Shown: positions 23,215 through 32,645 of the stretch, in pieces
How positions within the stretch are numbered: position 1 is the first letter of the stretch
Layout of the letters: each line of letters starts with the position of its first letter
Origin: Scandinavium sp036495715
GTDB lineage: Bacteria > Pseudomonadota > Gammaproteobacteria > Enterobacterales > Enterobacteriaceae
Direction of reading: 5' to 3'
Length of the DNA: 64,000 nt
NCBI GenBank assembly: GCA_036495715.1
Contig: DASXML010000086.1
Location: 62,001 to 126,000, forward strand
Made by a program: the position numbers and the translations under genes
The notes under the pieces: model-generated
Seen by the model: the letters and a program-made list of their open reading frames with translations, nothing else
What the model was told of the DNA's origin: nothing
The model's database searches: none

Positions 23215-23739
23215 ATGAGCAAACCGGACTGGGAGGCTATCGAAACGGCTTACCTTGAAGCAGGAATGCCAGAATTGCTGTATAGCCACTTCAAGAAAAG
23301 CGGCGAAGCGTTTCTATCCGGCGTCGTTAAAGTTCTCCTTGCTAGCCGATCAGCGCACATCAAACTATTCGATAATCAGGTGTCACCAATAATTCGTGCT
23401 GAAGCTGAGTTTCCCGTCCCGAGAGGGAGAGTCGACTTCTTTCTAGTGCATGATGATGGGTCAGCGAGCGTCTGCGAGTTAAAAGATGGCCGCAACGGTT
23501 TGCAACCTGTTCTGGCTGGTATCGGTCAGGTTATCTGCTATTCCGTACAGGTTGGAATGTCTAATGCTGGGCTTAGAAACATCCGCAAAGTACTAATGTT
23601 CTCGCGTACCAACTCCATTTCTGATGACGCATTAATTGTCGACGCCTGCTTGAAAGCTGATGTTATTCCAATCCCAATTGGAAGCGAAGACGAGCACAAA
23701 GAAGCCGCGGTAAGCTTCATTAAAAATTACAGGAAATAA
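23215..23739 (+). CDS. putative PD-(D/E)XK nuclease
   Basis: Protein of 174 residues. After a helical N-terminus, RGRVDFFLVHDDGSASVCEL is followed by K, giving a D...ExK pattern across two strands as in PD-(D/E)XK nucleases. GIGQVICYSVQVG follows, resembling the glutamine helix of that fold. The N-terminal ELLYSHFKKSGEAFL may bind DNA. It lies directly before the terminase genes. The nuclease call is a motif reading without search support. Confidence 0.5.
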   Translation: MSKPDWEAIETAYLEAGMPELLYSHFKKSGEAFLSGVVKVLLASRSAHIKLFDNQVSPIIRAEAEFPVPRGRVDFFLVHDDGSASVCELKDGRNGLQPVLAGIGQVICYSVQVGMSNAGLRNIRKVLMFSRTNSISDDALIVDACLKADVIPIPIGSEDEHKEAAVSFIKNYRK

Positions 23740-23744
23740 CCACC

Positions 23745-24308
23745 ATGGCACTCACCGACAAGCAAGAAATGTTCTGTCGCGAGTACCTCATCGATTTAAA
23801 CGCCACGCAAGCGGCTATTCGGGCGGGGTACAGCGAAAAGACCGCCCGCGCGTTAGGTTGCGAAAACTTAACGAAACCTGACATTCAAAACAGGATTTCA
23901 GAATTGAAAGCTGAACGCAATGAGGCTGTATCTATCAATGCCGAATATGTGCTTCAGCGCTTAGTTGATATCGACCAGATGGATGTGCTCGACATTCTGA
24001 CCGGCACCGGCGAGTTAAAGCCCATAGCAGACTGGCCTAAAACATGGCGCACAACGCTATCCGGGCTGGAAGTCATGGAAATGGCATCCGAAGGCAATAC
24101 AACCGCGCTGCTGAAGAAAATCAAATGGCCTGACAAGGTTAAGAACCTTGAGTTGCTCGGTAAGCACATCAGTGTGCAAGCGTTCAAAGAGCAGATCGAG
24201 CAGAAAGTCACGGCAACTCACAACATCATGCCAGTACCGTCATGCACAAACGCAGATGACTGGGAGAAAGCGGCACAACAGCAGCAGAGCGAGGTTTTAG
24301 GTGGATGA
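23745..24308 (+). CDS. terminase small subunit
   Basis: DNA-recognition subunit of the packaging motor, 187 aa. LTDKQEMFCREYLIDLNATQ and AIRAGYSEKTARALG form the helix-turn-helix of the Terminase_2 family. The stop overlaps the large-subunit start. The packaging start site (pac or cos) is probably in or near this gene but cannot be seen directly. Confidence 0.92.
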   Translation: MALTDKQEMFCREYLIDLNATQAAIRAGYSEKTARALGCENLTKPDIQNRISELKAERNEAVSINAEYVLQRLVDIDQMDVLDILTGTGELKPIADWPKTWRTTLSGLEVMEMASEGNTTALLKKIKWPDKVKNLELLGKHISVQAFKEQIEQKVTATHNIMPVPSCTNADDWEKAAQQQQSEVLGG

Positions 24309-25867
24309 ATTACAAAGCCGTCTGGAAACCTTTGCCGGGATCGCAGTCACTGTCCCTGAGTTGCCCGTGCAACGAGATACTGTATGAAGGTACGCGCGGT
24401 CCGGGCAAGACCGCTGCGCAGTTAGCTCGCTTTCGTCGTAACGTCGGCGTGGGCTACGGTTCTTTCTGGCGCGGCGTGATTTTCGATACCGAGTATAAAA
24501 ACCTCACTGACATCATCACGCAGTCAAAGCGTATGTATCGGCTGTTCAATGATGGCGCTCGCTATCTGGCTTCGGCATCAGAACTGCGCTGGGTGTGGCC
24601 CACTGGCGAAGAGTTACTTTTCCGCTTCGGCAAAGAAGAAAGCGACTATTGGGATTATCATGGCCAGGAGTTCCCGTTCATCGGGTTCAACGAACTGACC
24701 AAGCAGCAGTCTCCTGAATTCTACGAGATGATGTTCTCGTGCCGTCGCTCGTCATTTCGCCCGGAAGATTACCCGCTGGAAGATGGTTCGATAATCAGGC
24801 CGATCCCCCTGGAAACATTCAGCACGACCAACCCATTCGGCATCGGCCATACATGGGTTAAGAAACGTTTCATTGAGCCAGCACCGCGCGGAACCATCAT
24901 TCGGGAAACGCAGAAGGTGTTTAACCCGCAGACAGAGCGTGAAGAAGATGTGACGCTAACCCGCGTTGCCATTCATGGCTCATTCAAAGAAAACCCGTAT
25001 CTCGACCCGCAGTACATCGCAACATTGATGTCTATCAAAGACCCCAACCGCCGCAAGGCATGGGTTGAAGGTTCTTGGGATGTGACCAGCGGAGGGCGTT
25101 TTGACCATCTGTGGAATGAAGCGCTGCACGTTATCAAGCCGTTTCGCATACCGGATAGCTGGACGGTCGACCGTTCTCACGACTGGGGCGAGTCGAAGCC
25201 GTTCTCTAATCTGTGGTGGGCGCAATCTGACGGCACCGAAGCGACGCTTTCAGACGGGCGCAAGTTCTGTCCGCCAACAGGTTCATTGATTCTGATTGGT
25301 GAGTGGTATGGCTGCCCACCTGAAGAACTGAATAAGGGTCTGAATATGTCATCCACGAACGTTGCGAAAGGCGTTGCGTGGGTTGATAAGCGACTGGCAG
25401 GCGAAGAAGTAGACGAACCTGAGGAAACGCAAGGCAAAGGGCAAATGCACATCGTTCCCGGCATATGCAGCAACGTCGCCCCCGGCCCTGCTGACGGCGC
25501 GATATACAACACTGGCGACAACGAACTATCCATTGCGCAGAAGATGGAAGCGCAAGGTGTTGAGTGGGTGGCAGCTGATAAGAAACCCGGCTCACGTATC
25601 AACGGCGCATCGTTGTTCGCTGACATGCTTGAGGCGGTGGTCGAGGGCAAGAAAACTGAATCAGGTATGCCTGAGAAACCTGCTTTCTACGTCATGGAGC
25701 ATTGCAGGGGCTGGATAAGCCGTATTCCGGTGCTCGTGCGTGACGACAAGAAGCCTGATGACGTAGACACCACTCAGGAAGATCACGACTTCGACGCCAC
25801 TCGCTACCGTGTCCTGCATTCACCATTCAAGCCGCTTACACACACGTCTATTACATTCAGAAGATAA
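24305..25867 (+). CDS. terminase large subunit
   Basis: Packaging ATPase and nuclease of 520 aa. Walker A is GTRGPGKT at residues 29-36; the acidic ATPase motif follows in FIGFNEL. The C-terminal nuclease domain has HDWGESKP and later acidic residues. ATG overlaps the small-subunit stop. Confidence 0.93.
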   Translation: MNYKAVWKPLPGSQSLSLSCPCNEILYEGTRGPGKTAAQLARFRRNVGVGYGSFWRGVIFDTEYKNLTDIITQSKRMYRLFNDGARYLASASELRWVWPTGEELLFRFGKEESDYWDYHGQEFPFIGFNELTKQQSPEFYEMMFSCRRSSFRPEDYPLEDGSIIRPIPLETFSTTNPFGIGHTWVKKRFIEPAPRGTIIRETQKVFNPQTEREEDVTLTRVAIHGSFKENPYLDPQYIATLMSIKDPNRRKAWVEGSWDVTSGGRFDHLWNEALHVIKPFRIPDSWTVDRSHDWGESKPFSNLWWAQSDGTEATLSDGRKFCPPTGSLILIGEWYGCPPEELNKGLNMSSTNVAKGVAWVDKRLAGEEVDEPEETQGKGQMHIVPGICSNVAPGPADGAIYNTGDNELSIAQKMEAQGVEWVAADKKPGSRINGASLFADMLEAVVEGKKTESGMPEKPAFYVMEHCRGWISRIPVLVRDDKKPDDVDTTQEDHDFDATRYRVLHSPFKPLTHTSITFRR

Positions 25868-25873
25868 GAGACT

Positions 25874-27319
25874 ATGGCAAATTATGATATTCCTCGCGCT
25901 GAATACGTGAGGGCGCTTCCTTCATGGCAATTGGTGAAGGATTGTGTGGCCGGGAGTCGGGCTGTAAAACATCGCAAAGAGAAATACCTTCCGAAACCAG
26001 ATCCGACCAACAAAAGCGCAGAAAACGAAGCTCGTTATCAGGCTCTTCTCAAGCGAGCGATGTACCTCAATTTTACCGGGCGCACCGAGCAGGGGCTGAT
26101 TGGCACTATGTTCAGGAAGACCGCTGAGCTTAATTTGCCTGATGCAGTGTATTACCTGAAAGACAATGCAACCGGCAACGGGATGTCGCTTGAGCAGCTA
26201 TCGAAACGCGCAGTGAGTGAATGTCTGGAAACAGGGCGCGGCGGATTCCTTGTCGATTACCCGGTTGTTCGTGATTCAACTGAGGGAGTGCAAAGCAAGC
26301 CAGCATCAGACGGTCGTTCTGCAAACATCCTGTTTTACGATGCCCTGTCTATCATCGACTGGGAGACTGAAGCGGTCGATGGCGTGGAACAACTGGTGTA
26401 TGTGAATCTTCAGGAGTGCATCAGCACATTTGACCCTCAGAGCTATACCAAGACCGATGTTAGGCAAAGCCGAATCCTCGTTATGGTTGATGGTGAATAT
26501 CACCAGCGTATTTATCGTGACGGCACCCAGGTAAGCGACAGCGTCCCGACAGACTTCAACGGCAACGCATTCGGCCACATCACTTTTTGGTTTTTTGGGG
26601 CTGAAACCAATACGCCAGACATTGATAAGGCCCCACTGGAAGATTTGGCAGATGTAAACATTTTGCACTACGGAAACAGTGCGACGGTTGAAGAGTCAGG
26701 ATTTATCAGCAGCCAGCCAACGCTATTCTTTACGACCGACATCGACCAGGCAGAGTTTGCCAAATGGAACCCCAATGGTATTCAGGTTGGTTCCACTACT
26801 GGCTACAGCCTTGGGAAAACCGGTACAGCGGTCCTCGTGCAGGCAGAAGCGGGGCAACTGTCCCGTACGCTGATGCAGGACAAAGAAAACCAGATGCTGA
26901 TGATTGGTGCTCGCATCGTGCAGCAAGGCGGAGCAAATGAAACTGCAGAGGCGGCACGAATCAGGCACGGTTCCGACAACTCGATACTGTCCACTATCGC
27001 CGGGAATGTTTCGGAAGCTCTGATGATGGCTGTTCTCGATGCGGAGCGCTTCAAAATGCCAGAGACTCTCCCGGATGAAACGACTTTCTGGCTACCTCAA
27101 GAATATTTCGATGAGGTGATGGATGCACAGATGATCCTCGCGCAGGTCCAGTTGTGGCAACAGGGGATTATCGCTAAATCCGACCTCAGAGTTAACCTCC
27201 GTCAGGCTGCGATTCTTGAGTCTGATCGCACTGATAAAGATATTGATGCGGATTTAGAAAAAGAGCCTCCCGTTGATTTCACTGGTGAGGGCGTGACGAA
27301 TACTGATAAGGCGGCGTAA
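25874..27319 (+). CDS. portal protein (DUF4055)
   Basis: Head vertex protein of 481 aa through which DNA enters. It matches the DUF4055 portal type (YLNFTGRTEQGLIGTMFRK near the start, ETGRGGFLVDYP). It directly follows terminase and precedes the MuF protein, as expected. Confidence 0.88.
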   Translation: MANYDIPRAEYVRALPSWQLVKDCVAGSRAVKHRKEKYLPKPDPTNKSAENEARYQALLKRAMYLNFTGRTEQGLIGTMFRKTAELNLPDAVYYLKDNATGNGMSLEQLSKRAVSECLETGRGGFLVDYPVVRDSTEGVQSKPASDGRSANILFYDALSIIDWETEAVDGVEQLVYVNLQECISTFDPQSYTKTDVRQSRILVMVDGEYHQRIYRDGTQVSDSVPTDFNGNAFGHITFWFFGAETNTPDIDKAPLEDLADVNILHYGNSATVEESGFISSQPTLFFTTDIDQAEFAKWNPNGIQVGSTTGYSLGKTGTAVLVQAEAGQLSRTLMQDKENQMLMIGARIVQQGGANETAEAARIRHGSDNSILSTIAGNVSEALMMAVLDAERFKMPETLPDETTFWLPQEYFDEVMDAQMILAQVQLWQQGIIAKSDLRVNLRQAAILESDRTDKDIDADLEKEPPVDFTGEGVTNTDKAA

Positions 27320-27321
27320 CC

Positions 27322-28371
27322 ATGAGTTCAGAAGGTTTCGCTACCGATACAGCGACACGTCACCAGGTATATGTGCAGCGCTTCGGCTCAGGGCAGACTA
27401 ATAAGGCAGTGAAGTTGATCCGTAAGGCTATCGCCAGCGCGAAGGATACGGTCAGGGCTGGCCTTAGTCAGTACGCAACTGCACGCTATAACCGTCAAAT
27501 TGAAACGTTACGGAAAGACCTACAAGCCATCTACGGCGATATGTCGGAGCAACAGCAGCTTGATATGGGTGAATTTGCTCAGTACGAATACGCGTTCAAC
27601 TCTCGTTTTCTTGGTCAGATGGTCAAGGCGACGGTTAAGTTTAATGAGCCGTCAGCTGAAACCATCGCGGCCTCTGTTCTGGCTGAGCCACTGGAATTGC
27701 TTATTGGTTCAGGTAAACAACGGATAACCATTGCTGGAGCACTGTCGCAGTTTGGCACCAAAAAAACTGCCGACATCCTGAGTGAGATAGCGATAGGGCA
27801 ATCTCTCGGTGAGACTCAGCGCCAAATCGTCAGGCGGTTAACCTCAGTAGGCGTGAAACAGGAAGAGCAGGCCGGATCACTGGTCAGCACCATCACTAAT
27901 CACGTCTCAGCCACTGCCAGAGATAAATCACTTCAGGACAATGACGACATCCTCAAGGGAAAGCAGGACATCGCCACGCTTGACGGAAGAACAACGCCAT
28001 ATTGTCGAAGTATTGACCATCGTATTGTGCCGCTTAATGGGCCGTCACCGCCGTATCACTGGCGCTGTCGTACCACGCAAATACCTGTGCTGAAAGATGA
28101 GTATGCCAGAGAAATCCCCGGCTCTGTTCGTCCCGCTGTTGGGCCTGATGGTGCGCAGCAGGTAAGCAGCAAAACAACTTACGGCGAATGGCTGGCTAAA
28201 CAGCCCGTATCGTTTCAGAAAGAGGTACTTGGCCCTTCTCGCTATAAATTATTCAGCAAAGGCGATCTGGCGCTTGATAAGTTCGTGGACGGCGAGACGG
28301 GCCAGCAATACACCCTCGACCAACTCAAAGATTTAGAACCTCACGCTTTTGAGTTTGCAGGTCTGGAGTAA
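27322..28371 (+). CDS. MuF-like head morphogenesis protein
   Basis: Minor head protein of 349 aa. The phage Mu gpF domain is at ~220-260: LDGRTTPYCRSIDHRIVP, then PPYHWRCRT. It probably sits inside the procapsid near the portal and may be ejected with DNA. No toxin domain follows the MuF part. Confidence 0.9.
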   Translation: MSSEGFATDTATRHQVYVQRFGSGQTNKAVKLIRKAIASAKDTVRAGLSQYATARYNRQIETLRKDLQAIYGDMSEQQQLDMGEFAQYEYAFNSRFLGQMVKATVKFNEPSAETIAASVLAEPLELLIGSGKQRITIAGALSQFGTKKTADILSEIAIGQSLGETQRQIVRRLTSVGVKQEEQAGSLVSTITNHVSATARDKSLQDNDDILKGKQDIATLDGRTTPYCRSIDHRIVPLNGPSPPYHWRCRTTQIPVLKDEYAREIPGSVRPAVGPDGAQQVSSKTTYGEWLAKQPVSFQKEVLGPSRYKLFSKGDLALDKFVDGETGQQYTLDQLKDLEPHAFEFAGLE

Positions 28372-28374
28372 CTG

Positions 28375-28554
28375 ATGCACGAAAATATCGTACCAATTGG
28401 TAGAGATAAGTCCTTTCCCGTCTGTGGTGAGCTTTTTGAGCGGTTGGAAAATATCATTCATGAGGATGACGGTGAGATCGGGCTAGCTGAGGCCATCGGT
28501 ATATTGGAAATGCTCAAAATAAAACTACTGAATTCTCAGTGCCAAACTAACTAA
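28375..28554 (+). CDS. 59-aa protein between head genes
   Basis: Short gene starting 3 bp after the MuF stop. The acidic product ends in a helix (AEAIGILEMLKIKLL). Function unknown. It may be a small head accessory protein. Confidence 0.5.
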   Translation: MHENIVPIGRDKSFPVCGELFERLENIIHEDDGEIGLAEAIGILEMLKIKLLNSQCQTN

Positions 28555-28598
28555 CCTTTCCGCTGGCTGGGCCAGCAAACATTCATTCAGGAGAATGT

Positions 28599-29315
28599 AT
28601 GACTATCAAATATCAGCTTACCGCTGAGGACTTCGCACAACTTGATGACGCGCAAAAAGGTATGTATGCAGAGAAGGACGGCAACTTTGTTATTGCCATC
28701 GACGGCTTGCCGCAACCGGAAGATGTGAGTGGCCTTAAGTCCAAGGTTCAGGAATTACTGGACGAAAAGAAAGCGGCTGAGAAAGCGAGGCGCGAAGCAG
28801 AAGATAAGGCTCGGGTTGAACGTGAAGAAGCCCTTCGCAAAGCAGGAAACGTCGAAGAGCTAGAGAAATCGTGGAGCGAGAAGTTTAGCAAGCGTGAAAC
28901 CGAGCTATCTTCGCAGCTTGAATCAGAGCGCTCTACTTATCAGACCCAAATCCGAGACCTGACAGTTGGTCGCACTGCAATGGATCTGGCAACAACCCTT
29001 GCGATCCCCGGGAGTGCCAAAGCATTGCTGCCGCATATTGAGCGCCGCCTGTCAGTAGAGCAAAGGGAAGGAAAACCCGCCGTAGTTGTTCTGGACCAGG
29101 GCGGTAAGCTTTCGGCAACGACTCTCGACGAACTGAAAAATGAATTCTTCAATGACCCGGCGTTCGGGCCGTTGATTGCTGGATCACGAGCAAGCGGTGG
29201 CGGGGCTGCCGGTGCTGGAAAACCGGGCGGCGGGGCCGCAGGTAATATGGGCGGTAACAAAGGCGAGCGCACAAGCGCTATCGCAAGCCGATTCCCCGAT
29301 CTCCCTCTTAAATAA
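28599..29315 (+). CDS. phage scaffolding protein
   Basis: Protein of 238 aa, mainly coiled coil at ~45-110, with a Gly/Ala-rich linker near the end and a short C-terminus (ASRFPDLPLK) that could touch the capsid protein. GP20-like scaffold by layout. It lies just before the major capsid gene. Confidence 0.78.
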   Translation: MTIKYQLTAEDFAQLDDAQKGMYAEKDGNFVIAIDGLPQPEDVSGLKSKVQELLDEKKAAEKARREAEDKARVEREEALRKAGNVEELEKSWSEKFSKRETELSSQLESERSTYQTQIRDLTVGRTAMDLATTLAIPGSAKALLPHIERRLSVEQREGKPAVVVLDQGGKLSATTLDELKNEFFNDPAFGPLIAGSRASGGGAAGAGKPGGGAAGNMGGNKGERTSAIASRFPDLPLK

Positions 29316-29330
29316 TTACAGGTAACCTCA

Positions 29331-30299
29331 ATGTCATTATCTCAAATGCAGGTGTTCGACGAGTACATCATGCCAGCGACAATCGAAACACTGGATCAGA
29401 TGCTCACAGCCTTTAACTCTGCCAGTCGCGGGGCAATCATGCTTTCGCCTGACGGTTTCACAGGCGACTTCCTTCAGGAGTCATTCTTCCAGACCCTGGC
29501 TGCTGCACAGCGTCGCGTTGACCGCTACGCAACCAACGGAACCGCGCCAATCACCGACCTGACAGAGCTGAAAGAAGCTTCAGTAAAAGTTGCAGGTGGT
29601 TTCGGTCCAATTCGTTATGAACCTTCTCAGATGACCTGGCTGGAGCGCCCAACCGCTCAGGGTGTAGAAGTCGCAAGCCGCGCTTTTGCTGAAATTCTGC
29701 TACAGGACCAGTTGAACACAGCTATTGCCGCACTGGTTGCCGCAATCACCGCGCAAGCAGATGCAACAAACGACGTATCGGCATCTGCTGGTATTTCTCA
29801 GTTGGGGCTGAATGCTTCACACGCGAAGTTTGGCGATGCCAGCCAGAATCTCATCACGCAGGTTATGCAGGGCACCACCTATCACAAGCTGATTGGACAG
29901 GCGCTGACTAACAGTGAGCAACTGTTCCAGGCTGGGAACGTTCGTGTTGTGGACATTCTCGGAAAAGTGTCAGTAGTTACGGATGCTCCTTCACTGATGC
30001 CGGCGGGAACGCCTAACAAAGAAGTCATCCTTTCGCTTGCGCAGGGTGCCGCACTTGTCCACGACAACCGAGACATCATTACCAACGTCGAAACGAGTAA
30101 CGGTAAAGAGCGCATCGAAACGACTATTCAGGTTGATTACACCTTCGGGCTGGGCCTAAAGGGTTACACCTGGGACACCACCACTGGTGGTAAATCACCT
30201 ACCGATGCTGCTATCGCGACCGGGACGAACTGGGATAAGACTGCGACATCCATCAAGCACACTGCTGGTGTGGCTCTGATTGGCGACGCTTCAATGTAA
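29331..30299 (+). CDS. major capsid protein
   Basis: Shell protein of 322 aa, after the scaffold with a 15-bp gap. It has the size and alanine-rich spine helix of HK97-fold capsid proteins (FAEILLQDQLNTAIAALVAA). No sign of a protease gene nearby, so the separate scaffold probably directs assembly. Confidence 0.85.
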   Translation: MSLSQMQVFDEYIMPATIETLDQMLTAFNSASRGAIMLSPDGFTGDFLQESFFQTLAAAQRRVDRYATNGTAPITDLTELKEASVKVAGGFGPIRYEPSQMTWLERPTAQGVEVASRAFAEILLQDQLNTAIAALVAAITAQADATNDVSASAGISQLGLNASHAKFGDASQNLITQVMQGTTYHKLIGQALTNSEQLFQAGNVRVVDILGKVSVVTDAPSLMPAGTPNKEVILSLAQGAALVHDNRDIITNVETSNGKERIETTIQVDYTFGLGLKGYTWDTTTGGKSPTDAAIATGTNWDKTATSIKHTAGVALIGDASM

Positions 30300-30338
30300 T
30301 CAGACTGGCCCGGTTAGTCCGGGCCTTCGGAGTAAATC

Positions 30339-30824
30339 GTGAGTAATGAAAATATCTGGTATCTGCCGGGTCCATTCCACATGTACCAGGAAGATGTGAA
30401 AGAACTGGCTAAGAAACATGGACTGAGAATCGTTGACGCCAATGTCACCGGTAGTCGCGCTGATGAGGCGCACGATACGCCAGAGGTAACTACTCGACAG
30501 GTAGCGAAAGCTGCGGTCATGCAGTCCGTAATCGATACAGACTTACACGATGAGTTGGCAGCCGTAAATAAGTTGGTGGATGCTTATAGCTCAGGAGAGA
30601 TTGAACGTCCTGAGGTCGGTGAAACAGCAATTAAACTTTATGACCTGTTGGTAAGTATTCCAACTGCGTCCAATGCCGACAATCACATTGACCAGCAAGC
30701 TAACAATTCGGAGTCAGATATTCAGGAGCTAAAGGCGCGACTGGATGCCGCTGGCGTGGCCTATCGCGCTAATGCGTCTCAAGATACTTTGGCGAAATTG
30801 GTATCTGAACTTCCTGCCGAATAG
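30339..30824 (+). CDS. head protein with HeH/LEM-like C-terminus
   Basis: Protein of 161 aa. The last ~35 residues (DIQELKARLDAAGVAYRANA) read as a HeH domain, a helix-extension-helix fold related to SAP/LEM that often binds DNA or proteins. The N-terminus is unrecognised. Between capsid and connector genes, so perhaps a head accessory or DNA-end-binding protein. Confidence 0.6.
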   Translation: MSNENIWYLPGPFHMYQEDVKELAKKHGLRIVDANVTGSRADEAHDTPEVTTRQVAKAAVMQSVIDTDLHDELAAVNKLVDAYSSGEIERPEVGETAIKLYDLLVSIPTASNADNHIDQQANNSESDIQELKARLDAAGVAYRANASQDTLAKLVSELPAE

Positions 30825-30841
30825 CAATCACGGAGGTCATG

Positions 30842-31237
30842 ATGATCACCTACGTAACGGTTGCTGATGTCGATGAGGTGCTCGGCAATGATTGGGCGGC
30901 GCAAGATGACAAGCAGAAATACGTTCTGATGGCTAATGCATGGATGAACGCGCTTAACCTTCAAGGGATTGACCCTGATGACATCCCTGAAGAAGTGAAA
31001 ATAGCCGGGGCATATGTTGCGAAATCTGCTGCTGATGGGACGCTGTATGAGCAGAAAACATCAAGCGGTATTCTTGCCAGCGAATCGGTAGAGGCTAAAG
31101 GCGTCAAATCATCTGAGAGCTACTACACCGGTGGATATATCAGTAGCGAGTCGTTACTTGACCCTGACCTGCAATTTGCCCTCGACATGTTGGCACCTTA
31201 CCGCAGCAATCCACTTAAATTCACGGTGTACCGATAA
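30842..31237 (+). CDS. head-tail connector protein (gp6-like)
   Basis: Adaptor of 131 aa. Helical N-terminus (TVADVDEVLGNDWAA) and the middle (ANAWMNALNL) match DNA-packaging adaptor proteins that add a ring to the portal. ATG 30842 has GGAGG at good spacing; 30839 is too close. Confidence 0.75.
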   Translation: MITYVTVADVDEVLGNDWAAQDDKQKYVLMANAWMNALNLQGIDPDDIPEEVKIAGAYVAKSAADGTLYEQKTSSGILASESVEAKGVKSSESYYTGGYISSESLLDPDLQFALDMLAPYRSNPLKFTVYR

Positions 31238-31437
31238 TGGGTGACGTAACCGATATTGCCGATCACAGACCCCATGCTGCAATTTTTACACCTGATGGGA
31301 ATGCGCATGTGATCCCGCTATCTCTCTTGCAAAATATTGCTGATGGTAAAGCGTCTATCGACGATGTGGCCGATAGAGATCAGGTCATCAGAACTATAGT
31401 CGCTGAGTGGCTAAGGATAATTCATGGGCCTACGTGA
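31237..31437 (+). CDS. small hypothetical neck-region protein
   Basis: Protein of 66 aa. Start and preceding stop share one base (TAATG), and its end overlaps the next gene by 14 bp, so it is coupled on both sides. Unrecognised. Confidence 0.6.
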   Translation: MGDVTDIADHRPHAAIFTPDGNAHVIPLSLLQNIADGKASIDDVADRDQVIRTIVAEWLRIIHGPT

Positions 31438-31807
31438 CAAACTTCAGGCGAAACTTGGTAAGGCCTTCGATACCAAACTGGCGGATGCGGTTAATCCATT
31501 CACTGGCGAGTACAAAGTTGTCAGTGAATATGACCCGGTAACGGAAGAGGAGATCTCTATCACCGTGACATATTCCGGGCGCGGCGTACTCGCTGATTAC
31601 GATATCAGTCGCGTCGATGGCATTAACATCATCAAAGGTGATTTGCAGTTAATCGCGTTGGTTAACGAGGTGACGGATAAGCCAAAGGTTGATCACGTTA
31701 TCACGGCGAAAGATCTCATCACCAACGAGCAGCAGACGTACAAGGTTATCAATCCTGAAATCGATCCGGCTGCGGCTTGTTACTTCATTCAGGTGCGGAG
31801 GTCATGA
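31424..31807 (+). CDS. head-closure / neck protein
   Basis: Protein of 127 aa in the neck-gene position. Beta-rich pattern (VTYSGRGVLADYDIS, IKGDLQLIALVNEV) fits head-closure proteins of siphoviruses. Assigned by position and fold impression. Confidence 0.6.
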   Translation: MGLRDKLQAKLGKAFDTKLADAVNPFTGEYKVVSEYDPVTEEEISITVTYSGRGVLADYDISRVDGINIIKGDLQLIALVNEVTDKPKVDHVITAKDLITNEQQTYKVINPEIDPAAACYFIQVRRS

Positions 31808-31808
31808 C

Positions 31809-32231
31809 ATGGCAAACTCATGGAGTTTCGACCCGTCATTGTTCGCTAATCAGGTTGAAGAGGATGTCGGCAAGAAGTTACGCATCATCTCAATGGCGTT
31901 ACTGAGTGAGATAGTTCAGCGCTCTCCAGTTGGCAATCCTGCCTTGTGGAAGGGTGACGCACCAACCGGTTACACAGGAGGTAGCTTCCGTGCAAACAAT
32001 CAGGTAAGCATTGGCAGCCCTGATTACTCTGACCTACCTGATGTTGATAAGAGTGGCGGCCCTACCATGCAGAAGGGGGCGGCTGTCATAGCGCAGACTC
32101 AACCTTTTTCTGTCATCTACATCCAGAACAACAAGCCTTACGCTGAAGAGCTTGAGCGCGGACATTCTACCCAGGCTCCAACTGGCGTTTATGCAGTTTC
32201 ATTCCACGGTGTATCACAGGCCTACAAATGA
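31809..32231 (+). CDS. HK97 gp10-like neck protein
   Basis: Protein of 140 aa. LRIISMALLSEIVQRSPVGN and the later NNKPYAEELERGHSTQAP are typical of the gp10-like family of tail-completion proteins. ATG 31809 begins 2 bp after the previous stop. Confidence 0.78.
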   Translation: MANSWSFDPSLFANQVEEDVGKKLRIISMALLSEIVQRSPVGNPALWKGDAPTGYTGGSFRANNQVSIGSPDYSDLPDVDKSGGPTMQKGAAVIAQTQPFSVIYIQNNKPYAEELERGHSTQAPTGVYAVSFHGVSQAYK

Positions 32232-32620
32232 CCCTCACAGAAATACGCAACGCTGTCATCACCCGCATGACGGCGCAGACAGCTATTGCTGCGGGAGACG
32301 TGCGCTATCCCAATGACAAAACATATGACCCAACAGGAAAGGCTATTTGGGCGCGGTTGGCTAACTTGCCAGGAATGGCGTCAGCAACTGAAATCGGCGA
32401 CGGGCCAGTTGTTCAGCGCACCGGCATAGCTTTCATTCAACTCTTCGTGCCAGCTAATTCAGGCTCATTAACTGCAACTCAGATAGCGGATCAACTCCGC
32501 ACCCTGTTTGAGTTTCAGGATGACGGACGTCTGAGTTATTTCGCCGTATCTGCCGTTGAAGTTGGCGAAACTGACGGCTGGTATCAAACGAACCTGCAAA
32601 TCCCTTACCGCGCTCTGTAG
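32228..32620 (+). CDS. tail terminator protein
   Basis: Protein of 130 aa by position and by its fold-like pattern (TLTEIRNAVITRM at the start, IAFIQLFVPANSG). It should cap the tail tube and fix its end. ATGA overlap with the preceding gene. Confidence 0.7.
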   Translation: MTLTEIRNAVITRMTAQTAIAAGDVRYPNDKTYDPTGKAIWARLANLPGMASATEIGDGPVVQRTGIAFIQLFVPANSGSLTATQIADQLRTLFEFQDDGRLSYFAVSAVEVGETDGWYQTNLQIPYRAL

Positions 32621-32645
32621 CGCACAAACCACAAAGGAGGCTCCT

